Assembly (NCBI RefSeq): GCF_006346325.1
Contig: NZ_VDYR01000001.1
Coordinates: 1,240,001-1,304,000, forward strand
Reading direction: 5' to 3'
DNA from: Sphingomonas japonica
GTDB lineage: Bacteria > Pseudomonadota > Alphaproteobacteria > Sphingomonadales > Sphingomonadaceae
DNA length: 64,000 nt
Shown piece after piece: positions 14,784-23,096 of this stretch; position 1 is the stretch's first letter, and every line of letters begins with the position of its first letter. The position numbers were made by a program, and so were the translations under genes. The notes under the pieces are model-generated. The model saw only the letters and a program-made list of their open reading frames with translations. It was not told the origin of the DNA and did no database searches.

Positions 14784-16681
14784 GCAGCCTCCCGCACCGC
14801 GAAGCGCGTGATCAGCGCTGGTACGCTGGCCGGGCCTTGCGCAGCGCTGTAAAGAAATCCCTGGCCAACATCGCACCCGTGAGACTTGACGAACTCGGCC
14901 TGCGCGCTGGTTTCGATGCCTTCCGCCACAGTTTCGATGCCAAGACTGCTGCCCAGACCGATCAAGGCGCGGACGATCGCTGCGTCGCCAGCATTCTTGC
15001 CGATGCCGGCAACAAAGGATCGATCAATTTTGAGGACATCGACGGGGAACTGCTTCAAATGCGTAAGCGACGCATATCCAGTCCCGAAATCGTCGAGCGC
15101 AATGCGCATGCCACGTGTGCTGAGCAGGGTGAGCGCGCGCGCCACATGATGCGCGCCGCGACCGAGAAAGACGCCTTCCGTCACCTCGAGCTCGATCACG
15201 CCCGGATGGAGCCGGCGCGCCTCAATTGCGGAAAGAAGCCGCTCTGCGAAATCGTCCCCCATGAAGTCCGCCGCACAGGTGTTGATGGCAACGTGCCCAA
15301 AGCGCAGACCGCGATCCTGCCAACAACGGATGTCGTCCAGCACGCATGCCATCATCTGGCGACTAATCTCGAGAGCGATAGGTCGATCAGCAAACGCCTG
15401 TGCAAACATTCTGGGCAAGATCGGCGTTTTTCCGACGCGGTCGCATCGAACGAGCGCCTCGAACCCGACCAGCCCCCCTGTCGTCAGGTCAATCTTCGGC
15501 TGATAGTGCGCGACGAAGCGACGCTCGTCTATCGCTTTGCGCGCAATGGTCAGCATCCGGGCATTCCGTTCGAAATCTGCAGCCAAGCCAGCGCTGAACG
15601 TTTCGGCTCGGCCGCGCGTCCGCTTTGCCTCCGCCAGCGCAAGGTCGCTGCACTTGGTCAACCGGTCTGCAGTGAGCGCATGATCGGGATAGATTGCTAC
15701 GCCGATGCTGGCGTTGCAGGCGACCAGCCGGTCCTTGTATAACAGCGGCTCGTGCAGGCGCTCGGTCATCGAGCGAACAACGGACGCAACCTGCTCTTCT
15801 CTGCGAATACCGGACAGAAGGATTCCGAACTCGTCGCCCCCCAGGCGCGCGACGGTATCGCTCTTGCGCAGGACAGACTGCAAGCGGTTGGCGAACCCGC
15901 GGAGGAGCGCGTCCCCTGCGTCGTGGCCAAGCGTGTCGTTGATCTGCTTGAAGTGATCGACATCGACCAGCATCATTGCCACCCGCGTATTGTTGCGCTC
16001 GGCCTCCCGCATTGCCGCCCGCAAACGCTTTTGGAAGACCCCGCGGTGAGGCAAGCCGGTCAGAACGTCGTGTTCGGCTGCATGTTTCCACTCCTTGGAT
16101 AATATGGCCTTGGCAGCCGCCTGCGCTTCGCGTTCGATATGTGATCGCCGAAGTTCGAGAAGGGATTGCACCTGAGACGCCAGGACCCGCAACGTCATCG
16201 CCTCGATCTCTGTCAAGCCGCGTGGCCTTGGCACCGGGTCAAACACGCAAAGCGACGCCATCGGCGTCCCGTCGCTCGCGAGGATGGGCATGCCTGCATA
16301 GAACCGTACCCAGGGATCGCCGACAACCAGCGGATTGGCAGCAAATCGGATATCTCGGGTGGCGTCGTTTACGACAAGAATATCCGCACTGCCGATAGCG
16401 TATGCGCAAAACGATGCCTCGATTGGCGTCTCGCTTGCTTCGATGCCGCAGCGCGACTTGAACCACTGACGGTCGTCGTCGATAAAGCTGATCGCAGCGG
16501 ACTGGGTTGCGCAAATGCGCCCCGCAAGCATTGCGATATTATCGAAGTCGGCCTCGGCGCTGCTGTCGAGAATATGGTACCGCGCGATGGCTGCGCGCCT
16601 ACGCGTGCGCGACCGTGATTTCATGGCACTGGGTGAAGATCGCGAGCTGCGCGCCGGTGGCTTGCCATCATCCAAGGTCAT
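14780..16681 (-). CDS. GAF-GGDEF-EAL c-di-GMP turnover protein
   Basis: A 633-residue protein starting MTLDDGKPPAR at 16681; longer in-frame starts add arginine-rich sequence and are rejected. A GAF domain (about residues 30-190: YHILDSSAEADFDNIAML, DDDRQWFKSRCG, VRFYAGMPI) is followed by a GGDEF domain (about 205-370) with intact RLGGDEFGILL and an I-site RKSD, and an EAL domain (about 380-625) with FEALVRC, INTCAADF, LEVTEGVFLG, ALDDFGTGYASL, LKIDRSF and AEGIET. Both cyclase and phosphodiesterase motifs look competent. It is the upstream gene of an operon with the BLUF photoreceptor. Its GAF domain is closely related to those of the proteins at 10.4 and 32.2 kb. Confidence 0.9.
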   Translation of the reverse strand: MTLDDGKPPARSSRSSPSAMKSRSRTRRRAAIARYHILDSSAEADFDNIAMLAGRICATQSAAISFIDDDRQWFKSRCGIEASETPIEASFCAYAIGSADILVVNDATRDIRFAANPLVVGDPWVRFYAGMPILASDGTPMASLCVFDPVPRPRGLTEIEAMTLRVLASQVQSLLELRRSHIEREAQAAAKAILSKEWKHAAEHDVLTGLPHRGVFQKRLRAAMREAERNNTRVAMMLVDVDHFKQINDTLGHDAGDALLRGFANRLQSVLRKSDTVARLGGDEFGILLSGIRREEQVASVVRSMTERLHEPLLYKDRLVACNASIGVAIYPDHALTADRLTKCSDLALAEAKRTRGRAETFSAGLAADFERNARMLTIARKAIDERRFVAHYQPKIDLTTGGLVGFEALVRCDRVGKTPILPRMFAQAFADRPIALEISRQMMACVLDDIRCWQDRGLRFGHVAINTCAADFMGDDFAERLLSAIEARRLHPGVIELEVTEGVFLGRGAHHVARALTLLSTRGMRIALDDFGTGYASLTHLKQFPVDVLKIDRSFVAGIGKNAGDAAIVRALIGLGSSLGIETVAEGIETSAQAEFVKSHGCDVGQGFLYSAAQGPASVPALITRFAVREAA

Positions 16682-16842
16682 CAGGCCGCCTCCTGCTGGA
16701 TCGCATCGGCGAGCGCTCTTGGCGCACCGCGCGGCGTAGTGTCCGACCAGGGAGCATCTGACGCGCGCCCGACGCGGTTGGCGAGTGCCCATCGAAATAC
16801 GGCTGGACTCTGGCCCTGGACAGTGGCTGATGAGAATTTGTG

Positions 16843-17514
16843 ATGATACAGTCGCTCACGAGTGGCACGGACAAGGTCGCGCCCACGCTTGCGCGCCAGG
16901 TCTATGTCATCGACGACGACGTCGATGTCAGGAAGTCGCTGCACTTTTTGCTGACGACAGCCGGAGTCGCCGCATGGTCGTTTGCGGATGCCGCGGATTT
17001 TCTCAACGCGCTCGATGGTCTTCGGCCAGCACCGATCCTCCTTGATGTCCGAATGCCGGGTATCGATGGGCTTGATCTTCTGGCGCTGCTTGTGGAGCGC
17101 GATATCAGCTGGCCCGTCATCATGATGACCGCGCATGGCGACGTGCCGATCGCTGTGCGCGCGATGAAGCTCGGCGCGACCGAATTCCTCGAAAAGCCCT
17201 TCCCACCGGAGATGCTCGATCAAGCGCTTGCACGGGCGTTCGCCATGCTTGACATTGTCCTGGTCCAGCACAGGACCCGCGACGAGGCACGCGGTCAGAT
17301 CACTGCACTGTCCACGCGCGAGCGTGAAGTGTTGACCGTGCTCATTAAGGGCATTGCGAACAAGGAAGCGGCGGCCAGGCTCGGGCTGAGCACGCGCACG
17401 GTGGAGATGCACCGTGCCAGCGCCCTCGCCAAACTTCGGCGCAAGAGCATCGCCGAGGTGATGACCTTGTGGTTGGCCGCCGATCTTGCGGCCGGCCCAG
17501 GCAATATGGGCTAG
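16843..17514 (+). CDS. FixJ-like response regulator (receiver plus LuxR-type HTH)
   Basis: About 223 residues. The receiver domain (residues about 18-130) has the acidic pair in VYVIDDDVD, the phospho-acceptor Asp in ILLDVRMPGIDGL, Thr in IMMTAHGD and Lys in FLEKPF. A GerE/LuxR DNA-binding domain follows (LSTREREVLTVLIKGIANKE, then LGLSTRTVEMHR). This layout is that of FixJ/TtrR regulators, which pair with PAS kinases like the one at 12.65-14.1 kb; the leftward BLUF operon lies between the two genes. A GTG at 16840 precedes the ATG. It is transcribed divergently from the GGDEF-EAL gene, with about 160 bases of shared promoter region. Confidence 0.88.
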   Translation: MIQSLTSGTDKVAPTLARQVYVIDDDVDVRKSLHFLLTTAGVAAWSFADAADFLNALDGLRPAPILLDVRMPGIDGLDLLALLVERDISWPVIMMTAHGDVPIAVRAMKLGATEFLEKPFPPEMLDQALARAFAMLDIVLVQHRTRDEARGQITALSTREREVLTVLIKGIANKEAAARLGLSTRTVEMHRASALAKLRRKSIAEVMTLWLAADLAAGPGNMG

Positions 17515-17547
17515 CGTTCGCAAGGCGTTTGAAAGCTGTCGCATGGC

Positions 17548-18174
17548 TTAGTCGACCACATGTCTGAGCGTGGGCACCGAGATGGGTGTGTCTGATCTCA
17601 AGCCAACAAGGTTGGCGCTGCGCCACTGGACGCGGCCGTAGATGGCAGGAGAGTTGCCAATACGGACCACGAGGTGCTGCCCTGGCAGGAGACCTGGGCT
17701 TGTTTCGATCAACATGCCGCCGGAAGAGAGATTGCGAACGGTCGCGGGACGTGGTGCCCGTCCGCCAAGCAACCGCGCCGTCAGGTCGGTATCGATGCGG
17801 TACGGACGCGGATGGTGACCTTCGTCGTCACCATGATCGATGATGTCGGAGGCTTGGCCGAAAATCGCGGCGGCTCCCGGGAGACTGAAACCGAACAGGC
17901 GCCCCGCGGTCCATTTGACGACGCCAGTGTGATACGCCTTTTCATCGGTGGTCACGTGCAGCGTTTGCCCGACGGCGAGTTCGACATCGGTCTCGCCCTT
18001 AAGGCCTGCCATCGACACATCGTGGACCCACGCCTCTGAAAACACGTCGATCGGGTAGACCGTTGCCTGCAGGAACACCGAGGTTCGTTTTGCGCGACGG
18101 CGTTCGGCGGGAATTGTTTCGCGAGCATTGACCGTCGTTTGCGTGAAACGGCTGCGGAATAGCTCCATTAACAT
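17548..18174 (-). CDS. Double-PilZ domain protein, probable c-di-GMP receptor
   Basis: About 208 residues. The first PilZ domain (about residues 22-105) has RRRAKR (RxxxR-type) and VHDVSMAGLKG (DxSxxG). The second (about 120-205) has PRPYR, a degenerate arginine motif, and RNLSSGGMLIE (NxSxxG). Both motif types bind c-di-GMP in known PilZ proteins, so the first domain is the likelier binder. GGAGGG lies 8 bases upstream of the ATG at 18174, supporting this start over the longer frame to 18216. Its place at the end of a cluster of GGDEF and EAL genes suggests it reads their output. Confidence 0.85.
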   Translation of the reverse strand: MLMELFRSRFTQTTVNARETIPAERRRAKRTSVFLQATVYPIDVFSEAWVHDVSMAGLKGETDVELAVGQTLHVTTDEKAYHTGVVKWTAGRLFGFSLPGAAAIFGQASDIIDHGDDEGHHPRPYRIDTDLTARLLGGRAPRPATVRNLSSGGMLIETSPGLLPGQHLVVRIGNSPAIYGRVQWRSANLVGLRSDTPISVPTLRHVVD

Positions 18175-19052
18175 TGCCAGGTCCCTCCACGAGAATGTCG
18201 CAAGGCAATCGGACACGGATCGTTACGATGGTGTGGCGCGGCATACCGTAAATTTACCGGCATCGCGGACCACTGCGCTGGACCGATCGGGCAAGCGGCG
18301 GCGCCAATCGTTACCCCGAGGGTGTCGATCCGCTGCTCAAGGCGTTGATCGACAGCGGCGCCCCGCCCGCCCGCTGTTTCGTGGACGCGTGCGAGCCTCA
18401 AGGATCTTGGGCGTGCAATAAATGGCAGCCCAGCAAATCGCCGCCCTGATCCTCGCGACTGGCCGGTTGACCTGCGACGTCAGCCGGTCTCTCTTCAGTG
18501 GCGTTTGCTATATTTGAAATTCGCCGCCGAGACCCTGCAGCGCGTGACGGGGTCCGAACCTCCTGAGCTTGCGTCCGACAGTGGGCACCGTCTGCCCGGC
18601 AGACTCCCCGCCGCAACGACCCAGGATCGGTCATTCGCGACCGGTTAGGTGCCTCCCAGCTTCGGTCGATCGTTCACGTCTCTACAGCGGCGGCTATGGG
18701 TAAGCCGGATCGGCCGATTAGACGTCGCAAGGTTGTGGCAAGAGGAATTTGGAGCGCCTCCGAAAAGTCTCTCTAATCTGACGCTTCTTGTTGGTCCAGC
18801 CACCGACGGGCCTGCTTTGCTACTGGCAGCTACGGACCCGGAAGACCTACGTCTGGGCTGTCAGATCGGGCTGAACGATCTCCGAAAACGTCCATTCCGT
18901 CAGGTCACGATTGGACGCGAGCCCTTTCAAACGATGCTTGAGATTTATCGTCGGACGAAGGGGCGATGTTGAGGGGACAGAACAGCGCTGCCTTGTCCGG
19001 GGCCGTTATGTCCTCACGATCGTTAAGTGGCGTCAACAGGACGGAGCTTCAG
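18175..19052. other. Gene-poor region with a weak ORF and a repeat copy
   Basis: Open frames exist (for example 18649-18972 on the plus strand, with EEFGAPPKSLSNLTLLVGP) but none has a recognised domain and most begin inside repeat-like sequence. The motif TTCGGTCGATCGTTCACG at 18661-18678 belongs to the interspersed family. Around 18300-18400 a plus-strand stretch (YPEGVDPLLKALIDSGAPP) reads like protein and may be a gene fragment. Confidence 0.35.
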
Positions 19053-19826
19053 ATGCATCAGATTACCCAAGGCGCTGGCAAGCCGCTGCTGCTCATCCAT
19101 GGATTAGGTAGCAGTGGGCACGCGTGGCGCCCAATCCTGGATGATCTGGCTGCAAAGCGATCGGTCATCGCGGTTGATCTGCCAGGCCACGGTGCGACAC
19201 CGGCCGAGCCGGACAGCGGTACGTTCACCGGACTGGTCGGCAGCGTTGAACGCTATCTTGTCGCAAACGACCTGATCGGTGTTGATGTGGTTGGTAGCTC
19301 GATGGGCGCCCGGATCGTGCTGGAGCTGGCACGACGGGGGAAAGTCGGCAACGTCGTCGCGCTCGATCCGGGTGGGTTCTGGCGTGGTTGGGAACGGCTT
19401 TTCTTTCGTACCACGATAGGCCTGTCTGCACAGTTGCTGCGCGTCCTGCGATCGCGTTTGCCGGCGATCAGTCGCAGTGCCCCTGCGCGCATGGCGTTGT
19501 TGGCCCAGCTATCTGCAAAACCCTCCGCTCTGGCGCCCGAATTTGTGTGCACTGAGCTGACCGGCATCACCGATACGTCGACGTTTGACGACCTGGTCCG
19601 CGATCTTGCTAACGGCCCCGAGCAGGAAGGCCCAGCGGCTGATCCGACACAGCGCATTGTCATTGGTTGGGGCAAACAGGACCGACTGTGCCTGCCCCGT
19701 CAGGCGGCCCGTGCAATGGCGGCGTTCCCTTCCGCGACGCTGCACTGGTTCGAGCACAGCGGCCATTTTCCGATGTGGGACATGCCGCGCGAGGCGGTGG
19801 CGGTTATTCTACAAGCCACAAGGTGA
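19053..19826 (+). CDS. Alpha/beta hydrolase
   Basis: A 257-residue alpha/beta-fold hydrolase. The oxyanion region LLLIHGLGSSGHAW is followed by VIAVDLPGHGATP, the nucleophile elbow VVGSSMGARIV (GxSxG), an acid candidate in GKQDRLCLP and the catalytic His in EHSGHFPMWDMP. All triad positions are intact, so it should be an active esterase-like enzyme, substrate unknown. I chose the ATG at 19053 because GGAG lies 7 bases upstream; an ATG at 19008 would add 15 residues. The C-terminal 62 residues recur almost unchanged in a relic at 47006-47191, and the following TraR/DksA gene is duplicated there as well. Confidence 0.85.
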   Translation: MHQITQGAGKPLLLIHGLGSSGHAWRPILDDLAAKRSVIAVDLPGHGATPAEPDSGTFTGLVGSVERYLVANDLIGVDVVGSSMGARIVLELARRGKVGNVVALDPGGFWRGWERLFFRTTIGLSAQLLRVLRSRLPAISRSAPARMALLAQLSAKPSALAPEFVCTELTGITDTSTFDDLVRDLANGPEQEGPAADPTQRIVIGWGKQDRLCLPRQAARAMAAFPSATLHWFEHSGHFPMWDMPREAVAVILQATR

Positions 19827-19994
19827 AACGTCGGCATCCCCATAGAGCGCCGGATAGAAAGGTCGGTGCGGTCAATGTGGCTCAAGATCGCTCTGTCGAG
19901 CACGTGAACGGCACCAAGAAGCCGAAACCTGTTTACGCTTTTGCGATAGCACCCACGCCCTCGGCTTCCCATATAATGCGGGAAGGAGAGGCAG

Positions 19995-20255
19995 ATGGCC
20001 GGCGGTTGGACGCGCGATGGCGCAATCCAGGATCAGATCGACGACACGGTGGCCGACGCTGTGCTGGCAGCTCGCGCAAGTATCCCGAGCGGAGCGAGTG
20101 AGCCGTCCTGCGTGATCTGTGGTGACGACATTCCTGAGGGTCGCCGCCGCGCGGTGCCCGGCGTGCGCACCTGTGTACCGTGTCAGAGTGGCCGGGACCG
20201 GCCACTGGCTACCGCGTTCAATCGGCGAGGTAGCAAGGATAGTCAGTTGCGGTGA
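19995..20255 (+). CDS. TraR/DksA C4-type zinc-finger protein, copy 1
   Basis: 86 residues, MAGGWTRDGAIQDQIDDTVA onward, with a C4 zinc finger CVICGDDIPEGRRRAVPGV followed by TCVPC, the DksA/TraR signature. Such short family members bind in the secondary channel of RNA polymerase or are of unknown function. GGAAGGAGAGG lies just before the ATG. A nearly identical protein is encoded at 47354-47614. The basic C-terminus (NRRGSKDSQLR) is the same in both. Confidence 0.85.
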   Translation: MAGGWTRDGAIQDQIDDTVADAVLAARASIPSGASEPSCVICGDDIPEGRRRAVPGVRTCVPCQSGRDRPLATAFNRRGSKDSQLR

Positions 20256-20387
20256 TGTCCAGCTTGTCGACGCTGCCCCTCCCGTCGGGCTAGTCCCAAC
20301 TTCGGTTGTTCGGCAGCATCTTACGGATGCCTGGCATTGCGCGTTCTCCTGCTGCAAATCGGTGCGAGCCCTAGGAGCGGTATCCAT

Positions 20388-20852
20388 TCAACCTTTGGCT
20401 GTGACGAGCGACGGACTGGCGATAGCCATCCCGCTACCAAGGACTATTGCATCCTCCACGAACCCAGTCGCGGTCTGCCCATGCCGCCGCATTGCCCATT
20501 TGCGCGCGGCAAGCCCGACATAGGACGAGGCAAGCGCTGTCCCCACCGCGATGGCTGCGCCGAGAACACGCTTATCGCGGGGCGCCAGTGCAGCGCCCGC
20601 ATAGGCGGCGGTTATGCTCCGGACTGCAAGGCCGACCGGCACCGTCCGATCAGGCGCCGTTTTCATCTTGTCACCCGCCATCTCGGCCGCAGCCAAAGCA
20701 ACCGTTCCCGCGGCGATCACGGCACTCAGCATCAGCTTCTGTAGCGGCAGGTCGGCCGAAATCTCCTCGCGGTGCGTGGCGGTGGCAACTACCGCCAGCG
20801 GCGTCATGCCACGCTGGCCGGCGACCAGGCCGATCAGAAAGGAACGCAACAT
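20388..20852 (-). CDS. DUF4126 family membrane protein
   Basis: 154 residues starting MLRSFLIGLVAGQRGMTPLA, the typical N-terminus of the uncharacterised DUF4126 family. Three to four hydrophobic segments (about 1-25, 41-58, 75-90 and 98-115) indicate an inner-membrane protein. A segment with KMKTAPDRTVPVGLAVRSIT separates the second and third. No function is known. It is transcribed towards the TraR/DksA gene and has no operon partner. Confidence 0.75.
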   Translation of the reverse strand: MLRSFLIGLVAGQRGMTPLAVVATATHREEISADLPLQKLMLSAVIAAGTVALAAAEMAGDKMKTAPDRTVPVGLAVRSITAAYAGAALAPRDKRVLGAAIAVGTALASSYVGLAARKWAMRRHGQTATGFVEDAIVLGSGMAIASPSLVTAKG

Positions 20853-21209
20853 GAGTTGTTCTCCGACAAGGTTTTACGAAGGCAATTTAGACCATGTCTG
20901 CTCGCTTGGATTAGGTGCGTGCCGGGCGAGGACCAGCATCTAAACGCTTTCCGCAGTCCCCTGATCCCGTCGGGCAGACCGTTGATACATATTCGTTGAC
21001 GTCCTCGCGCTTTCCGGCCGCTGCCCGAAGCGGACAGTCATTCAAGGTAGTCGAATGCTATTCGTACAAGCGGCGTGAACCTCACCGAACAGCCGGGTGG
21101 GTGCAAAGGGGACATGAAACCGAGCTCAAGGAGCTTGGCGATTCCGTTGGAAGTGAACGGTCTGGCGATCGCCGCGTTGGTTGCCGACGGATTGCGACAG
21201 GAGGATAGG
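20853..21209. other. Intergenic region with repeat copy
   Basis: About 350 bases without a supported gene. CGAAGCGGACAGTCATTCAAGG at 21026-21047 is one of the better matches to the interspersed motif. Confidence 0.45.
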
Positions 21210-21673
21210 ATGGCTGATGCCTCGCAACGCACCGACCAGCATGAAGCACTGAGGGTCTTCCTCGGGAAGTGGTCCGCACGCGGAATCTCGTTCGGAGGCA
21301 CCGACCAAGCGGGTGATGATCCGAGAAGAAATGGACAGCCTTGGGTCAGCACGCATGAAGCGTCGTGGCATACCGGCAAGTTCTTTTTACTTCAGGACGA
21401 GCGCGCGGACATCGCGGGGGATCGCTTCGACACCTATAGTATCCCCGGCACCGATGATGATGGCCATACTTTTCGCGTAGTGTTGAGAAGCACGGCTTCT
21501 ATCGCGACTACAAGGTGACCCGCGATGGTGATCGCTGGAAGTTCGATGGCGCTACGGAACGAGCGACTGTAGATTTTGAGAATGAAGGCACACGTCAGGT
21601 GTGGACTTGGGAATGGAAGCCACAAGGCAATTGGCTTCCACTCTGCGACCGGGTTGCCGATAAGGTTTTCTGA
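21210..21673 (+). pseudogene. DUF1579-like protein with a one-base frameshift
   Basis: AGGAGGA immediately upstream supports the ATG at 21210. The first frame reads MADASQRTDQHEALRVFLGK, ISFGGTDQAGDDPR, ASWHTGKFFLLQDE and YSIPGTDDDGHTF. The other frame then continues with SRSVEKHGFYRDYKVTRDGD, RATVDFENEGTRQVWTWEW and LCDRVADKVF to a stop at 21671. The join is a run of four T (21470-21473) where five would keep the frame. The whole is about 154 residues and resembles DUF1579/lipocalin-like proteins that bind small molecules. It may be a genuine mutation or a homopolymer miscall. Confidence 0.7.
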
Positions 21674-21756
21674 AGAACGAGGCTCTGCTCGCAACCAATT
21701 CGATGTCTGCCCGCGCTGTCCCGACCTGGTGACAGCGGATCGGCCAATCTGAATCT

Positions 21757-21816
21757 AGGTCGTAAACCCATAAACTACCGATTTCGGTGCAACGGCTGAG
21801 CGACCTATATTGGTGG
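21757..21816 (+). repeat. Direct repeat, left copy, flanking a hypothetical gene
   Basis: TAGGTCGTAAACCCATAAAC is followed by TACCGATTTCGGTGCAACGG and CTGAGCGACCTATATTGG. A copy with about 85 percent identity lies at 22333-22392 on the other side of the 21829-22323 gene. Confidence 0.7.
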
Positions 21817-21828
21817 ATTGCTGCCCCA

Positions 21829-22323
21829 ATGGTTTTGGACAATCAGCCTGTTAACACCGACTTGCTTATCGAGCGGCGGGCGGCGCATCATCGACGGATG
21901 GACGACACCCTTCGGCTTTTAGCGTCTCGAACGCTTGGACACGACGAAGCCTTGGTCAGCGCTGACGACCTATCAGCTTGGTCGATTGAACGCGGCGAAA
22001 CCGTTGTCGACTTCCTTGACCACTTCGGCGCGGAGATCGCCAAAAGTTATCATGTTGGGGAATTATCCTACGCTTTCTGCGATAGCATCGTGAATGACTT
22101 ATGGGGCTTGCTGCTTCAGCAGACGGTCGATGACTCAGCCGCCTCGTGGCCGCATACATTCTATCGCGTTTACGACGCGTTCGATGCCGGTGAATATAAT
22201 CGTCGTGCCGATGGCACTGATGATCCAGTCGCGGAGTTCACTGATCCCGCTATTGAGGAAATCGTCGCAATGCTTCGGCGGCAGGAATTGGAAAGCGGCA
22301 AGAACGTCGCGAGCGACGGCTAA
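21829..22323 (+). CDS. Hypothetical protein between direct repeats
   Basis: 164 residues from MVLDNQPVNTDLLIERR. The longer start at 21787 lies inside the flanking repeat and is rejected. The protein is acidic and appears helical, with ADDLSAWSIERGETVVDFLD, FCDSIVNDLWGLLLQQ, TFYRVYDAFDAGEYNRR and a C-terminal EEIVAMLRRQELESGK. I see no signal peptide, membrane helix or known catalytic motif. A small cytoplasmic protein is likely. Its lower GC and repeat-bounded position suggest it arrived or was copied as a unit. Confidence 0.6.
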   Translation: MVLDNQPVNTDLLIERRAAHHRRMDDTLRLLASRTLGHDEALVSADDLSAWSIERGETVVDFLDHFGAEIAKSYHVGELSYAFCDSIVNDLWGLLLQQTVDDSAASWPHTFYRVYDAFDAGEYNRRADGTDDPVAEFTDPAIEEIVAMLRRQELESGKNVASDG

Positions 22324-22332
22324 TGGGCGCTA

Positions 22333-22392
22333 GGTCGTGAACCCATAAACGACCGCTTTCGGCGCAACGGCTGAACGACCAATATTGGGTGG
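22333..22392 (+). repeat. Direct repeat, right copy
   Basis: TAGGTCGTGAACCCATAAAC, then GACCGCTTTCGGCGCAACGG and CTGAACGACCAATATTGGGT, match the left copy with a handful of changes. A shorter related piece, ACGACCCATAAGTGACCGTT, occurs at 39117-39136. Confidence 0.7.
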
Positions 22393-22403
22393 TTAGCAGT
22401 CGT

Positions 22404-22742
22404 TCATACCTGCCAGAACGTCACCGCAAAATCGTCATCGTCATCGTCATCGATCAGTTCGATCCTGAATTGCCGATCTGGCATATCACGGCGTAATTTC
22501 GCATCCAGCATGTCCACCATTATTGCCCCGATATATCGCGCCCGCTCATCGGCAACAGCTTCAACTTCCCCGTCTCTACGAAAGTAATTTTCGAGGCTAT
22601 TGTAATTCAACATGGCTTCGATCTGCTGTCGGGTGCTGTGCCCTGCCTCGTTGATCGCCAAGTTTTCGAGCGAAAAATCGTGACGAAGCACGTAGTCTTT
22701 ACGAACGACAAGCTTCGGCCAAAAAAGTGCAGTGTAAGCCAC
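22404..22742 (-). CDS. Hypothetical protein with poly-aspartate tract
   Basis: 112 residues, MAYTALFWPKLVVRKDYVLR onward. A helical middle (STRQQIEAMLNYNSLENYF, then ADERARYIGAIMVDMLDAKL) leads to IELIDDDDDDDFAVTFWQV, where seven aspartates are encoded by alternating GAT and GAC codons. No membrane segment or known domain is present. It is convergent with the repeat-flanked gene. The codon pattern of the Asp tract could expand or contract by slippage. Confidence 0.6.
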   Translation of the reverse strand: MAYTALFWPKLVVRKDYVLRHDFSLENLAINEAGHSTRQQIEAMLNYNSLENYFRRDGEVEAVADERARYIGAIMVDMLDAKLRRDMPDRQFRIELIDDDDDDDFAVTFWQV

Positions 22743-23096
22743 CGCTTCATCGGATCGCGCTACTCCGGAGAGCCAATCCTCTGGACTGATCCCGCTGCCA
22801 CTGTTTCAAGTTTGAAGTTCGGGGATCAACGCTGCCATGTCTGCCATCCTGCGATGTTACCGCGCGAAGGAACGTCTGGAAATGAGCGCTAGCCGACCGG
22901 CAGGTTTTTTATGAGTCTACGGCCTAGGAAGACCGACGTGCTGCCGTCCGCGTGCTTTTCGTGCTTTCCAATACCGACCATTCGTCCGATGAGCCGCCGC
23001 CGCCAGACCCCACCGAACGATAGTCTAAGCGGGGTAGATTGACTGCGCGTGCAGCTTTAGGCCTCGTACGAGAACACGTAGCTTTGCGAGGACACA
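22743..23096. other. Intergenic region
   Basis: About 350 bases between divergent genes. I see no gene; it should hold the promoters of both. A T-rich segment lies near 22905-22915. Confidence 0.4.

Noticed and set aside
18649..18972. 107-codon hypothetical protein
   Set aside because: The start lies in an interspersed-repeat copy and there is no recognisable domain; kept only as a note in the gap entry.
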